Assembly (NCBI RefSeq): GCF_036417845.1
Contig: NC_089982.1
Location: 44,727,684-44,791,683, forward strand
Source of the DNA: Apteryx mantelli
Taxonomy: Eukaryota; Chordata; Aves; Apterygiformes; Apterygidae
Length of the DNA: 64,000 nt
Reading direction: 5' to 3'
Part shown: positions 1 to 15,000 of the stretch, in pieces
Layout of the letters: each line of letters opens with the position of its first letter
Position numbering within the stretch: the first letter of the stretch is position 1
Notes under the pieces: model-generated
What the model saw: the letters and a program-made list of their open reading frames with translations, nothing else
Database searches by the model: none
What the model was told of the DNA's origin: nothing
Program-made: the position numbers and the translations under genes

Positions 1-1810
1 ATCATCTGCAAACTTGCTGAGGGTGCACTCTTTTCCATCATCTAGGTTATCAATGAAGATGTTAAGCAGTACTGGACCCAGTATCAACCCCTGGGGCACA
101 CTGCTGCTGCAGGGGCCTACAAGCTGAACCTCATTCCACTGATCACAAGTCTTTGAGCCCAGCAGTTCAGCCAGTTTTCAGTCCTCCTCCCTGTCCATTT
201 ATCTATTCTGTACTTCATCAGTTGGTCAATGAGGATGTTATGGGAGATACATCAAAAACCTTACTAAAGTCGAGATAAACAACATCCACTGCTCTCCCCA
301 CATCCACCAAGCTAGTCATCTCATTGTGGAAGGCTAGCAGATTGGTCAGACATGATTTTCCCTTCATACATCATTCATCCTGACTACTCTAAATCACCTT
401 CTTGTCCTTTGTATGTTTGGAAATGGTTTCCTGGATTATTTGCTCCATCACCCTCCCAGGGACTGAGGTGAAGATGACCATCCTGTGGTTCCCTAAATTC
501 TACTTCCTGGCCTTCCTGAAGATAGGAGTGACATTTACTTTCTTCCAGTCCTCCCAGTCCCCATGACCTTTCAAAGATAATCGAGAGTGGCCTTGCAATG
601 ACATCAGCCAGCTCCCTCAGCACTCATGGGTGCATCCCATAAGGACTAATGGACTTCTGTATGTCCAATTTGTTTAAATATTCCCTAAGCTGATCCTCCT
701 CCATTAAGGGTAAGTCCAGCTTGCCCTGGGTTTCTTACTGGTGTCAAGGACCTGGAAATGCTGAAGGCTGATCTTATGAGTAAAGATTGAGGTGAAAAAG
801 GCATTCAGTACCTCAGCTGCCTTCTCCTTTGTGACCAGGTTCCCATTCCCATTCAACAGTGGGCCCACACTTTCCCTTGTCTTCCTTTTGCCACTGACGT
901 ACCTGTAGAAACCTTTCTTTTTGCCCTTCACGTCCCTCACCAGATTCAACTCCAGGTGGCCTTTGGCTTTCCTAACCTCATCTCAGCATGCTCAGACAAT
1001 GTGTCTATATTCCTCCCAGGTCACTTCTGCTGGATTCCTCCTCCTATACACTTCCTATTTATGTCTGAGTTTTGTCAGGCCCTCCTCGTTCATCCATGCA
1101 GGCCTCCTGCCACCTTTGCTTGTGCTTGTTGGGATGGACCATTCTGGAGCTCAAAGGAGGCCATTCTTCAATATCAGCCAGCAATCCTGGACCCCTCTTC
1201 TCTCCAGGACAGTCTCCCATAGGATTTTTCCAAGCAGATACCTGAATAAGCCGAAGTCTGCTCTCCGAAAGTCCAGGACTCTGATCCTACTTTTTGCTTT
1301 TTTCCCTTCTCTCAGTCCTGAACTCCACCATCTCATGGTCACTGCAGCCAAGGTTGACCCCACATCCTCTTCTAGTTCTTCCTTGCTTTTAAGTATGCGG
1401 TCCAGCCAAGTGCATCCCCTCATGGGCTCCCTGATCACTTGTGTCAGGAAGTTGTCATCATTGCACCCTAAAAACCTCCTGGATTGCTTGTGCCCTGTTG
1501 TTTTCCCTCCAGCAGATATTGGGGTGGCTAAAGTTCCCCATGAGGACCAGGGCCTGTGTACATGAGACTTCTTCCAGTTGTCTGAAAAAGGCCTCATCTA
1601 CTTCTTCCTAGTCAGGCAGTCTGTAGCAGATACCCGCCACAATGTCATCCACATTTGTCTCTTCTCTAATCCTAACCCATAAGATCTCAACTAGCTCATC
1701 ATTCATCCTAAGGCAGATGTCCATGTATTCCCACTGCTCTCTCACATAAAGGGCAACTCTCCCTCCTCACATTCCTGGCACGTCCTTCCTAAAGTTCTTC
1801 CTGTCTTTCC
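1..1810 (-). mobile_element. CR1 LINE fragment, ORF2 endonuclease and reverse transcriptase, decayed
   Basis: Read on the minus strand, the segment gives a CR1-like ORF2 in pieces. An endonuclease-domain part lies at about 1800-1150 (residues such as VREQWEYMDICL, then AGHKQSRRFLGC and DDNFLTQVI). A linker follows (AKSRIRVLDFRRADFGLFR), then the start of the reverse transcriptase (LRELADVIARPLSIIFERSW at about 623-564). At bases 1-100 the text reads [17 protein letters not shown] and ends in KFADD, the catalytic aspartate motif of the RT, exactly where the window stops. The pieces sit in different frames and are broken by stops and frameshifts, so this is a dead copy. The 3' part lies outside the window. 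The right boundary is approximate because similarity fades near 1800. CR1 ORF2 encodes the enzymes for target-primed retrotransposition; nothing here suggests activity. Confidence 0.93.
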
Positions 1811-3043
1811 CCACTTTGTTTTAACCCATCTCAATTCTGTTTTATTCCTGTCATTTGTAATTTTCCCTGCCTTGAGCTCTTTTTCCTGTTTACAGATTCC
1901 TCCCCAAGCCCACTATTATTTTTCCCCATATTCCCTTGTCCCCGTTCTCAAGTGTCTCCCTCTTTACTTTCCTTTGTCCTCCTTTCCTCTTTCACCACTT
2001 TGACTGTTGGTGTCTTTACATCAGTAGTTATCTGGGGCATCAGAAGTCCCATACCTCAACAGATATACTGTAATCATATTCCTTTACTCTCTATTCTGTG
2101 CCCACTACTGAATAGTGTTTAGTGGATACCATGTGAACTATTCCACAGCTCATAAATCTGAAGAGAAGAAACTGAGCTCAATGAGTGTAGACTCAGACTG
2201 GGCTTCTCCCTGGACTGGGCAAGAGCAATTAAGAACTGATTAAAGAACAGTTAACAGTTAATGACTATGCCACAGGTAAGTCCAGTTACGGTGAGTCAAA
2301 TGGACTTTCCAGCTTGGAGATCTTTGTTCTGTCTGTTCTGCTGCTCGGTCCTTTGTGGAGCCAGCAGTTCTGCTAAAGAGGTATAGCCTGAATTTTCTAA
2401 AGTATTTCCCAAGTCCAATTTTGAAGGGGTATGGTCTCAAAGGCTTTTTATTTCACTTGGCTTTAATGAACTCTGAACTGAAAGTGTACTTATTCCTAAA
2501 TTTGCCATATGAGTGCAACTATAAGATGAGTTTGTTGGTATCCACTCTAAATTTCCACATATTAGATTGGAAGAGCATGCACTCTCATTAAAGATTACCA
2601 AGTCCTCTACTGTCAAGAAATCAAGCTCAGGAAAAAAGAAAAAGCTTACCTTTTCTAATGTAAGCTTCTTGAAGCAAAAATTGTTTGATTTCTTATAGTT
2701 TTAGAGCATTTTTATTCTTTAAGCTGTAGGTAAGATTATGAGGACACTGCTGCATTCTTAAGAAAAAAACAGGATATATTATAGCAGCCAGATTAATCTG
2801 CATTGTGCTAGTGTGAAGAGGATCTAAAATAAAGGTATTTTGAGTTCAATTTTCATGGAGTTCTATTTCTTCTCCAAGTATAAATGCACTCAGCCTGACC
2901 ACCATATATATAGTTGAAAAAACACTTGTCCAACGTGATAAAAATGTACTTTTTTAAAAAAGCCATCAAGATAATTTCATATGACAGCACTGACCCGTGT
3001 CATTCTGTGTGGGCTAACTCATTTGGCAGGGCTCCACAGTAGT

Positions 3044-3079
3044 TGTGATATCCTAGCCGGCTATTTGCTGGATATCACA
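3044..3079. repeat. Perfect 10-bp inverted repeat with palindromic loop
   Basis: The arms TGTGATATCC (3044-3053) and GGATATCACA (3070-3079) are exact reverse complements. The 16-bp loop begins with a second perfect palindrome, TAGCCGGCTA (3054-3063). Function is unknown; it could be a chance hairpin or the relic of a small transposon. Confidence 0.7.
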
Positions 3080-6000
3080 GCAAAACAGGAAGTCACTGGC
3101 TCAGTTTCAGAGCATGGAAAAGAAAACAACATGGAAAACTAGCTTAAAATGATTTACAAGACAAATACTCAAATATTTGGACCATTCAATCCAGTGCATT
3201 TAAACCATTTTTAAAAGCTTTCTTCTACTCTTGAAATGGTAAAACTAAGGGGTTTTTTTTCCTTTGTTATCTCTTTGGTCTGCAATTTACTATTTTTTAA
3301 TCAAGAACATTTCTCTATTAGGAGTTGCAAATTGCCTTAAAATAGCATTTAAAATAGCAATACAGCAATAATACAGCACAAATAAGTAGTCTGAATCCAT
3401 TCTTACTAGCTAAGTGGTGTTCTTCACTAAGCCTTAAGATTATGGAATTGATTCTTCACTGAGGCTGATGTATACTGAGACGCACTCTGCAGAAATAAAT
3501 GGAGTAATACACAGATAAGTGGATGGAGAATCTGGCCCAACGTTTCTGAAGGGAGGTGACATTTTTGCTTAAAAGATTGTAATTTTTTATAGTCATTTAT
3601 GACTGATTCCCAGAAGAAAAACATAGTCTAAAATTAAATGCTTCAGATTGCAAGCAACAATGAGTCATGAGCAGAAGCACAGAAAAGTAGCAAAACCAGC
3701 AATGACAGAAAGTAGGTGTTAAGAGTAGTACAAAAGAAAGCTGTTAAATCTGAGATCTCATAGCTGAATGCCTGTAATTAATCTCATTCTATTTCAGTTC
3801 TCTGGAAAGATGTCATTTTGAATTTCATTAGCCAGTTTTTCAACATCATCAGCATCAAATAAGATGAATAGTTTTTTATCCAAAGTAGCAAAATACTCAA
3901 ATTCAAATAAGGGAACCTTCACTACATGGGAACATGTACATGGGAAAAGCAATCATACTTATTTTAATGGTTTCACTGTTTTTGCAGGAGTTCTTAGGTG
4001 TTTCTACATTGTAATGGAATCTGATTTTAAATATCTTTATAGCTATTTTTGCAAAAGAATTAAAAGTAGCTTCATGTAGTGCATGTATTCTTTATTCTTT
4101 CTCCCAAAGTTTTTTGTTTGATCTTCACAGTACCCTGAATAAGATCTGCTGATGCAGATAATTGATTGCTTAACCTGGTTCTAGCACATCAGGTGAATGA
4201 CAAAGATCAAACTTACCATGAGGAACTGTGGGATCGTATCCCAGTACATATTCTCTCTCCTGGAAAGGCTATGAGTAGCTGGCAGTCATGTCTCTAGGGT
4301 ACCAAAGCAGGATGCCATCAGATGAGAGGTATGATGGCAGCCATTTTTGCAAAGACTTCCTTCCTTGAGGAGGGAAGATGAACGACACGAATAAAGAAAT
4401 TTCTATACGCGCTCATCTTACAGCCCTGCAGCCAGGCTCCCTTTTCCTCTCACTCCTGAAATATGAGCTTAATAAAATATTGGATAATAACATTTATTCA
4501 TTTAGCATCTGATATACTGAGAACATATCTAGCAAAATCAGAATGCACTTAAAAAGTAATCTAGTTTTAAAAATGGACTTAATACCAAAATAGGAAAATC
4601 ACACTTCAGCTTTTTAGAACAAAGAAGAAAATAGAATCTGTTGCTAAATTTTCTTTTCTGTTTACAGACAAAATGTCTTTGTCAGTGTGGCTTCATGGAT
4701 GCTTTGCTAATTTTGCATCATTTAAAGTTCTGACCTTGTCTGTACACTGTAGAAGACCCCAAATTTCTAGTCTTACTGTGCTATCTACTCTCCAGGGAAA
4801 TGTGTATCCTCTGTCCCAGCGTAACAACAGGAAATTTTGTTTTTCTAGATATAAAATGGAGGGGAAGGAAAAGAAACTCCCCCTGAGAAGACGAACTCAC
4901 TATGTGCCTGGTGTTCTGTTGTGCTGCTGTGTGCTGCACAGAGCAGTCCTAAAGCAATGATCACCCAGAGTCAGTAGGATTCCCCTTGGGATATTGAGCC
5001 AACAGCATGCACTTGGCTCTCTGCTTCTCCCTTTTCTTCTGGTCCTTCCCCTTACTGGTTAGTGGCTGCAGTTCAGCTCTGTGGAGAAAAACGATGGTAG
5101 CCTTCAAGCTGCCATCCACCATGCCTGTAACTTGAGTTGCCATAATCCAAATGGAGAATGTAGGTCTTTTCTCCTTTATTGGTTTCATATATTTACACTG
5201 GAGCTATAAGTGACTTTTATATACTTGACATTTAAAGCACAAAAACGGAATAACAATAATATGTAAAAAACTGCTCTATTTAGTTTTATACCTTAATGAA
5301 GTGAGCCTTAGCATTGGGTGTTTTAGTTCTCCAGAAGACTGAAAGTCAAGAGTGAACAGTAACATCTCCTACTGCCCTGGTGATAAGAAGAGGTAGTTAT
5401 AATTTATCTAGCAGCTAATATCAGAAACAAAATGGAAAAGATATGTTAGGTACTTTGCAGTGAAGGTTTCTTTTACCAAAACTTGAGACTCTTGGCATTT
5501 AGGACACCTTTTGGACATCACACCAGGCAGTATGCAACTGGGGTATACACATCCAATCACCTCTACACATCTAGAGAAATCACTCTAGCAGGGTCTGTGA
5601 TGGTATTCAAGAATCATATCACTTAAAAAAAGGTGATTAAAAGGAAAGAGTAAAAAGTGGTACATGGAATAAAGAATGAAATACCATCAGTTGATTAATT
5701 AGAGAAGTATAGTTAATTTTCCAAGGCTGGTGTAATAGAGAGGCTTGAAGATCTACAGGTGGCCTCTAACAGTGGGTCTCCTCTTGCTCCCATCACTGAA
5801 ATTCAAGAATGATTCTAGTATAGACTAACAGCACCAACACAAAAAAGCTGCAGGACCTGGTGACTTAGTGACTTCCACTATTTATCTTTATTTAAAGGTG
5901 GTCTGAGAGTCTGGTATCTGTAGATGGATCAATTCCTTTTCTTCCTCCCTGCCTTTTCCACTGTTACTTCTTTCACTGGTCTGCTCTGTGCTTGTTCTCA

Positions 6001-9000
6001 CCTTTTGGCCCATTTGAGGCTGCTGTAGAAACTATGTTTCATACTCTTTTACAGCTGCATTGGGTACTGTTGTTTTAAAGGATAGTCTGAAGAAGTTTAT
6101 TTTTAATATTTAAAATAGGTTTTAATTTGCAGCACCTTGGAGAGTTCAAAACTGAAATACGTTGCCTCACAGATACAGACTGCTCTTCTGTTGTGTGAGC
6201 ATGGACACACATATGTGTGCTGACTTACTAGTATAGCTTATAGCTGCCAGTCCTGGTCTGCTGGCAGGAAGGTGGTATTTTACCCTTTTGGGAGGTTTTA
6301 GTTTGAGCATCAAAGGTTTTTGTTTTCTATCTCTACTTCATTTTGGAAGAAAGATTGCTCTGGTTGCTGGTAGATCTGGGAAGAAAACAAATTAATTCAC
6401 AGGCCATAAAACTTCACTGTGTCCTGTTAATTAACACTAAAATCACTGGGGAAACAAGCTAAACAAGCAACCAGCTGGAAGGAGATGCAGAAGCGCCGCA
6501 TGATAGATGTGACTGTAAACTGATGGCTACAACCACTTTTCTCAGGGAATGAAAATAATGTGCTAAGTTTCGGTATTTCTAAAACCCTTTCCGTGGGGCT
6601 TCTTTCTTATCCTTGAGGTGATCCCAAACCAAAACACAAATCATCTGAAGAACAGAGGCTGATAATTCTTCAAACAATATTGCTGGTAATCCAGGAGGAA
6701 AGGACACACATCTTTTCAATTAGACCCAGCTTCTCCTTTATCATCTTCCTCCAATAGCCACGTGCCAGCTGCAATGTGGAAGAATCTCCTACACTTTGCA
6801 GCCCCTTCTGTTACTGCAGATGCTCTCACAATTGTATTTATACTTAATTATTGAGGACCTGATCCTTCAGTCTTTGCAGGATTAACTTGTTGGTTTGAGT
6901 AGGAATATTGAGACAAAAGGTATGATCAGCCTTGTGACCAGACGGGTGTCTTTGTAGTAGGCAATCTCTAATGCTGATTCAGTTCACCCTGCAGTCTTTA
7001 GATTTAGTGGTTTACCTAATGCAGGGTTTTCCTCATACCAGAATATCTCTAAACTCAATTGAAATACTTTGCCTGGGGAGTGTTTCTTGCTCTGCCACTT
7101 CTTTATCCTCCTGCTCTTGGGTCAAACTGCATATCTTTAGGTGTGTCCTATGGGCAGAATTAGGAATTTCAGAGAGTTATGAAAGCACTTCATTTTTGCA
7201 CTACCAGATTACAGGAGTTGTCACTCAGATTTAGACCCAATGCCCTTAACTCTTCATCAAAACAGACAGTGCTCAATGCCTGGTCCTTTGGAGAAAGGTA
7301 TAAGAGCTTGGCAGTCTCCTCCTGTGCTGAGTCTTCTGATCTCTAATTAGAGATTGGCAAGTCTGTGAAATAGCAGTTCTAATGTCCTTTCCAAAATCTT
7401 TATCAATCTTATGCTACCACTTGGTATCTTCAGTGCAATATATACTTTCAGTCTAACTTTTGGACATTACTAAATACCTGACAGCCCCTGGCAGTGAGTT
7501 CCTTAGTTTAATTTCACCTTGTGTGAAAACATAGTTCATCAGCTGGGAATTTACCTTCCTTTCTGCTTGATTGGATATACCCTCATTTTCCTGTCCTAAA
7601 TCTGAGACAGTAGTTGCTCAGTGTTCCCTCTGCCACTCATTATATACTTTTTATACTTGATGTCACTTAATATGCTTCTTCGTGATACAGTGTACAAATC
7701 CTTACAGCACTTCTTCACATGATACTTTTCTAGATCTTATAATTCTGATATATATTTTTACAGGCTACATGTCCACTGATGCACAGAATGGACCAGGGAA
7801 GACTGTACTATTGATTCACATGAAGGCATTCTCTGTAGCAATATTAATTTCATTCTTTAAGCTACCTAATATATTGCTTAGATTTTTAAAATTTTTTGCC
7901 CTTTTTTAAACACAGTTTATTTGGTTACTGGTGATAACATGGATATGGCTATATTGTACAGGTGGTTTATAGATTTTTCTTAAGTGTGCATTTTCTTCAG
8001 CATGTGTATTCAATACTCAAATAGTTTTGCTATCATAATGCTCTTGTTTAGGTCTGCCTGTAGTTTTTTACAGCCTTCTTTGGACCTTACAAACTTCAGT
8101 AACTTGGTGTTATCTAACACTTTTGTCATTTAGGAATTTTATTCATTTTTAATGCAACATTGCCTATTCCTTTTAATAATTCAGTCATTTTATATATAAA
8201 CTGCTTCTGTACTCTCAGATACATTATTTAGACTTGATGACCTACTGCTTTCAAATTAGCAATGTATTTTTTTCTTCTGTAGCTCTTTTTCTGAGTCTAA
8301 CTCTTCTTTGTTCATTCTGTCTCAGTTCAGTGGTTTTCTAGTGTCTGGCACCTAGATGTTTCTTAACATTCAGATATATTTGAATAATTTGGTAAATGCC
8401 AGAATCATGCTTGAGTGTGAAGAAACAAAATTCAAGTTGGTAGCTTCTGGCAGATAATCTAGCAATGTCCAAGCCTGTGTTTACAAAGGTGTGTTTCCTT
8501 CATTTTGAATTTATAAAAGGAAGCACATAAAACTTGTCAGACAGGTTTCTCAGTGCCGTATTTTATATGAGAAAACTTCTCAAACTCAGCTTAGCTGAAC
8601 TAGATAGAAATGAATCCCATGAAAAAAAGAATGAGCAGATAATGTAGTTTAAAAATGCCAAAGAATATTCTGTGTTAGTGTGCCCAATATTTGTATAACC
8701 AGTCATCACAAAAAGCAAAGATGATTACCAACACATTGCCTTAAAATGCACCCACTCAGGGTAAGGTTCACTGTCTGAAACTCCTGTCTTATTAGTCTAA
8801 ACGTATGTTCAAACTAACTCCAAAATTACTTTGAAGGATGGATAGTATGCACTGAAGGTAAAACATGACTTAGGAAATAATTCAGCTCAACAGTGAAAGT
8901 AGAAATAAAATGTTATGATAGCCACAGCTTTCTTGTAGTGCGGCTAGGAAGACTCTCTTTTTAAATGTCTGCTAATGTTTTTCAGTAGATTAGTAGGCCT

Positions 9001-12000
9001 AGAGGAAACAGATAGCCACCATATGTCGCTTGGACAGTGTACATGCATCAAAGAAGCAATGATCAAAAGTGATGGTTTTATGGGAGAATATGGAACTAGT
9101 CATACTCTAGTTGTATTTTGTATTGGTTTATGGGTTTGTCTTTGAGTGGCAGTTGGGACAAAAAGTGGAATCTGACTGTAAAGCTTGCTTTTTCTAATAT
9201 CAGAACATGGAGTGCATTATCAGAAACTGTCATTTTCTGTTCTTTTAATTCTTGTAGTTACTGGTGGATATAATATACACAACTAATTCATACAAGTTTC
9301 ATAAAATAGAAAAAGCAATAGCCTATAAACTCCTAAACAAGAATAATGGTTGAAATGACATATAGATATTATTAATGGATTGTTCTAAATGCAATTCTTG
9401 AATAACAACTTTCGAACAAGTTGTATCTCAGCTGAACAAGAGAGTAGTGTAATATCTTACTGCTTCAGCTGTCCTACTAGGATATTGTTTATTTATTATG
9501 TATTTATTTCAGCTATAGATAGAATATTTGTTTACTGAATGCAGATTAAAGATCAGAAATATTTCTCTTTTTCACAGCAATTTGCTGCATTTCAGATATT
9601 ATATATTCCTTTTTTTCCTCCAAAGATAATAAGAGCCTTTGCTTTTAAAAAACAAACAAACAACTGGTAGCTTTTTTTTTTACTGTATGAATAACTTCAG
9701 GTCATCATTCATTTTCTTTTTCAAACTCTTCCATTAAGCCTTGGAATATTTATCTGTACTGTGTATATCCTACAAAGATGTATGTTATTTGTTTTGAAAG
9801 ATTTATTTCTGTACATTTAAGTTCCACTTTTGTTAACCTCATAACCTAGAAAGCTCCTGACAAGAAAATTTCATGACTACTGTAAGGCAAAATATATGTC
9901 TGGAGAACAATTTCATTCCATACCCCGGCTCTTACCAGAACTAAACTTTCTTTCCATTTACACTGTGTTGCCATTGCTGTACACGTATTCATTTGTGTTT
10001 GAAATAGCAAATACTGGCCAGCAATGAAAAGAAGCAGAAGTGCATAAGGAAAAGGTGATGAGATGATAATGATGGAAAATCATTAAAATAGAGCCAGTGT
10101 TGCTTAATAAATCAGTTCATCTTTAATATTTGATCTATAGCTTGTTAAAATTCTGGCTATTTTATAAATACCTTCCATTGTCTCTTATTACCTAAAAAGC
10201 CTGAAGGCTGTCTGGAGAGAGTTATTTTAAATGCTTTGCAATTTAAAATATGTAATTATCTTCTTGCAGCCATTCACAAGACAATGCTGTACGTAGATGT
10301 TCTTCAGAGAGAGGATGAATCTGAACTAAAACCCCACAGTCTTCAACCTTGACAAATTGTTAAGAAGTTTCAACTCTAGATTTGGATCAGGATTAGTAAA
10401 CTTTCCTTCTGGCAGCCATGTCTACATCTGCCTTGAACACAGTGAGCACCTGAAAGGTGTTCTTTCAGAGGAAAATGAAATATTTATTTAGGCTTTGTAA
10501 AGGCAGCAGATTTTGACCCCATTTTTTGTCTTTTTTGTGTCTGTACTGAAAATGTATTCAGAAAAAAATCAAGGCTGAGTAAAGTATTCAGAAGAGCAGA
10601 CCTTAGTAAATTTTGGACATAGCATAAAACCCAGAAGGAAAATAATTCTTAGACATGTTTTGCATGTCCCTTTGACAGAATGCAAAGTGATGTTTGAATG
10701 CAGAGATATTTATCCAGTTTAGATTAGTTACATTTGCTGTCCATGAAGTCCATTTCTCTCTGTGATTTCAATAATAAGCAAAGGTCTAATTGCTAAACTG
10801 AATGGCAGAAGCGTGGAATGATTACCAAAGCATACTTGGATTCCCATCAAGTTATAACTTGATCTCATTGATAAAAAGCAATGAAAGAGGAAAAGAAAGT
10901 GCAGTGACCAAGGTACAATGAGAAGCAGTTACAGAAGTCTAGCTAATGAAAATATTCAGGCAGTCTCACATTTATTTAATAGAAAGATAACAAAAACTTC
11001 ATTTAGCTGGGGAGTAGGAGGCTATTTGGGCCCAGCTGAGGCCCTGAAGTGGTGTAATGGCACTGTTAACTTAGCTGATTAAAATAAAATGCAGGGAAGG
11101 TGGATAGAACAGAAAAGGGGAGAAAATCATCTGAGTTGTTTGGAAATTTCAGATTGCAGGTTGGTTTGGAGGAGAACGCATGAGAATGGGGAGATGGGGG
11201 AAATGTCTGAACACTTCCATAGGTTGTGAGCAGACCCAGTAACAGGGAAAAGGAAGAAAAGGGAGTGTGGGGGGTTTTGCTTGTGTGGATGGAGTTTTAT
11301 TTCTCCCTGTGGTTTGCTGAATTGTAAAATAGAGAGTGGAATGTAAAGAATTCTCTATAATCCCAGTCAACTCAAGTCTTTCTGTGGGAGGATACTGCTC
11401 GTTGCCTTTGTAATATCTGTACTCCTGACTAGCTATTCACTGATGGACTTTAAAACCATTTGAGACTTCTTTCCACGACAAGCAAAAGTAAGGCATTTCG
11501 TATTATTGAATTCAGAAATAAGATAACCTGGACTTCCCCCCACCCCCCAAATCCCTGAAATAGCTTACATCTGGAAATCAGATTAAATAGTGAATGTGAC
11601 CAACAGTTTCAGGGCTAGAGATTTAAGGCAAACTGTTCTGATTTTTTCCAGCAACAGGCAGTAGTACAGGCACACCTTAGTCAAATCCTCCCAGAGGGCC
11701 ATAAGCCATTTGTACTACCTGCTTTCAGTCACACATTTTATTTGGAAGAGCTGGGGTTCTCAATTTGCTCTGTAAATTGTTTAGATTTTGCTGGTGCTGC
11801 AATTCTAATAGCAGAGTAAAACATGCTGGTAAATAAATACTGCTGCTGTCATGCATGTGAATTCAACCTTCAGGCAGATTTTCAATAAATGATGAGAATA
11901 TGAGAGTCACCAGCCTGCAGTCCTAAAGAACTGCCAGTTTTGTGGAAAAGAACAGTGCCAGATAAAAATGCAGTAAAGATAACCTGCCTAGAATTAGATT

Positions 12001-15000
12001 TTGTTTTGGCCACCAAAGCATTTTTATAGAATCGGTGAGCTGAAGTAAGGAGATTTATGCAAGTATTTATGCCTCTGTTCTAACTACCACTGTAGCTGAC
12101 AAAAGATGTTGAAAGCAGTGTCAACTTGTCAATGTATATGGATGCAGTTTTATGCTGTCTGAACTGGTTTTGTACAGGATTTTTCATTTTCATGTAGTGT
12201 TTTATTCTCTTTCAGTGAGAGTCAAAGTCAGAAAGCGAGGTATTCCTTGAGAGTGGTTTTACCACGATTGTGTCCTGTTTCAGGGTTGCAGAACATCTAG
12301 TTGTGGGAATTTTCCTGTTGACTTCACAGAGAGTTGGGCTGGGCTCTTAATGCTTAGTACATGGAACATTTTGTTCATGTTGTTGTCATTCTAAATATCA
12401 GGTTTTTTTCTGTGCTAGCTTGCTAATGTTCAGGCTTTGTAGAATTTGTTCCACAGCACAGCCGATGTGTTATTGGCACACCACCACAAAAGTGAAACAT
12501 ATTGTTCCTACTTCAATGTGCATCTGTTGCTGTTTTACTACCAAGAAGGTTAAAATATTATTCCCTTTATGTGTCTCTTTGCCTTTTGGAGGGGGAGGGG
12601 GGAAGGATTCATACAATGTTGGTCTGAACAACTGTAAATAGACATATTGTGATACATAGCACTAGATACAATCCCATGTCCACATGTGCTTACATATAAA
12701 GGGGAACTTTATTCTGATCTCATTTACATTAACAGGGGCTAAGACTCACTTATTTTAAATGAATAAACTTAACTTTACATAAATGAAGGACTACAAAGAG
12801 AGACTAACAAACTATAGACAGTCTAGGATACTCTATAAAGGAAGATAATTGGTTCATACTTTTTGTATGACAGAACTGTGTGATCCTTCAACAAACTAGG
12901 TGTGTGTCCCCATCTGCAAGTAAGTATTATCAGTGGGTGGCTAAAAGACTCCATCTTAATCTGGCATCAATTATTCACACCTTTATCATTTCTCCATTGG
13001 GTTGCAACAGTGCAGTCTATCTGCACATGAAGTCTGCCATACTTAGGCATGTCCAGTACAGAATGTTACTGAGAATTGTATTCTGCCACACAGACCACCA
13101 GGGCCATACTGAACCTTCCCTCCCTCTGTGCTAAAATTCCCATTGCATTTTGAATGATCTCATTGCTTTAGTACTGATAGTCAACATGTACATGCATCTG
13201 AAAGGCAAACTAAAATCTTGAAGTAAAAGCCATCAGCAGTAGCTTTTTTTGCCTGGCACAGTGCAAGTCTCTAGAGGCAAAACTCCTGTATTCAAATGCC
13301 AGGTGCTTTTCAGGCCAGTCAGACACAGAAATAAATGCCCACAGAAATTAGACTGACACAAACCTCCTTCTTCTCCACTCCAAAAATAACATGCATTTCA
13401 TACACTTACCTTCTCTAACTTTAATACTGGTAGCATTTAAAAAAAATCTACCTGAATAAAACATTCAGTCAATACATTTTCCCTCCATAGAGTAAGATGA
13501 GAGTACAAATCAAAGTTCACAGATAGACGTAGGTAGCCATGTTTCCTTTATTCAGTATAGGAAAAGGAAATGCTACAGTGATGAGTGTAAAATAATGTGG
13601 TATGTGGTGGTGGTGCTGTTGGTCCAAACTAGAGCTGAGTTTGAAAACATGCTGCAGTGACACAATTTCACATAAAGGAGGTGCGGGAGGTCAGCAGTAA
13701 TTTTAGGAGAAATGCTTATAATACAATGAAGAAAAACATTTCTCTTCTTCCTTTAATTTCCTTTTCTCATTTTTTTATTATTTTTATCATGGCAATGGGG
13801 ATGAATACAGACAAGGAGTATTTGATGCAGTTCTTCTGGGCATTTGCAAATCATTCTGATTCTGATCAGTAAAGGTGAATTGTGGCAGCCCTTTGTTCAA
13901 CTTTAGTAATACCAGATAACTTATTCATACGCTCAGGACAAGAAGCTGAAATTTTAGAATATTTTAAAAGCAGCAAAACATGCAGTAATAAATAGACATA
14001 TTTTCTTTTTGTCAAAACAGTCTCTATATTTTCATTAGATTTTGATTTTTCTTGGAAAGCAAAAGAGAATATCAGCATAGAATGTCAACCTGTAAATTAG
14101 GAAGTGGCATTATACAGTGTTGGTGATTCAGGAGGCTGGGTTGTATTTGCAAATATAATTGTTAAGTCTATTTCAAAGGTGAAGAAAGCAGAACTTGTAA
14201 CACTTTAACTGGCCTCTTTTTTGGATTTTGCAGAATCTGGATACAAGCAGTGCTTCAGCTATCAATAGGCTGAAATTTTAATCATATAAAATTTCCAAGT
14301 CTTTCAAATAACTCTCATTCTCTACCAAAGTAGAAAGCTGTGTGATACTATTTCCATAAACAGCTTGCTTAATGATGCACTGAACTTAACAATAATAGAT
14401 GTGGGTTACCACATGAAGGGTAAACATATGCAACTGCACCCTAAGGGAAAAGAGTGGAGGTTTTTTTTCAGTTTGTTTTTCACTGCAATGTTACAATAAT
14501 TTACACTTGGAAAAATAATTTCAGTAATATTTTTGATATAGAGTTGCTGTGACTTCTTCAGAAGGTTGCAGTGTATCTTGGAACATTTACTTTGTGGTCC
14601 AGATCTTCTTCAGAATTCCAGGAAGAATCTCCAGATTCTTCACTGGAGTTGACTGGAGCTTTGCCTGAGTATAGAACAGAATATTGGACTTGAACTGATA
14701 CAGACTGAAGATCTATTAGTTCCTTTTTGTTCACCCTTGCTTTACAGCCTTATTAGTGGTGTTGAGTCAGCTGGTTCAATTCAGTGCTTCATGGTAGATT
14801 TGTAATTGCTTGCCCAAATTTAGTGGGGAAGCCTGTAACTTTCCCATGCAGTCGTTCCATGTTGCAGATATGTAGCACAGTCAATACTTCATGGACATGT
14901 ACAAAAATACTACTTTTGGGTGTTGCCAATTCATATCTGAAATCATACATCTTATATCATTTGGTGTGTTTTTCTGAAATTATCAGCTTTAAGATTGAAA

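Noticed and set aside
921..1565. 214-codon plus-strand frame
   Set aside because: It is the antisense shadow of the minus-strand CR1 ORF2 fragment.
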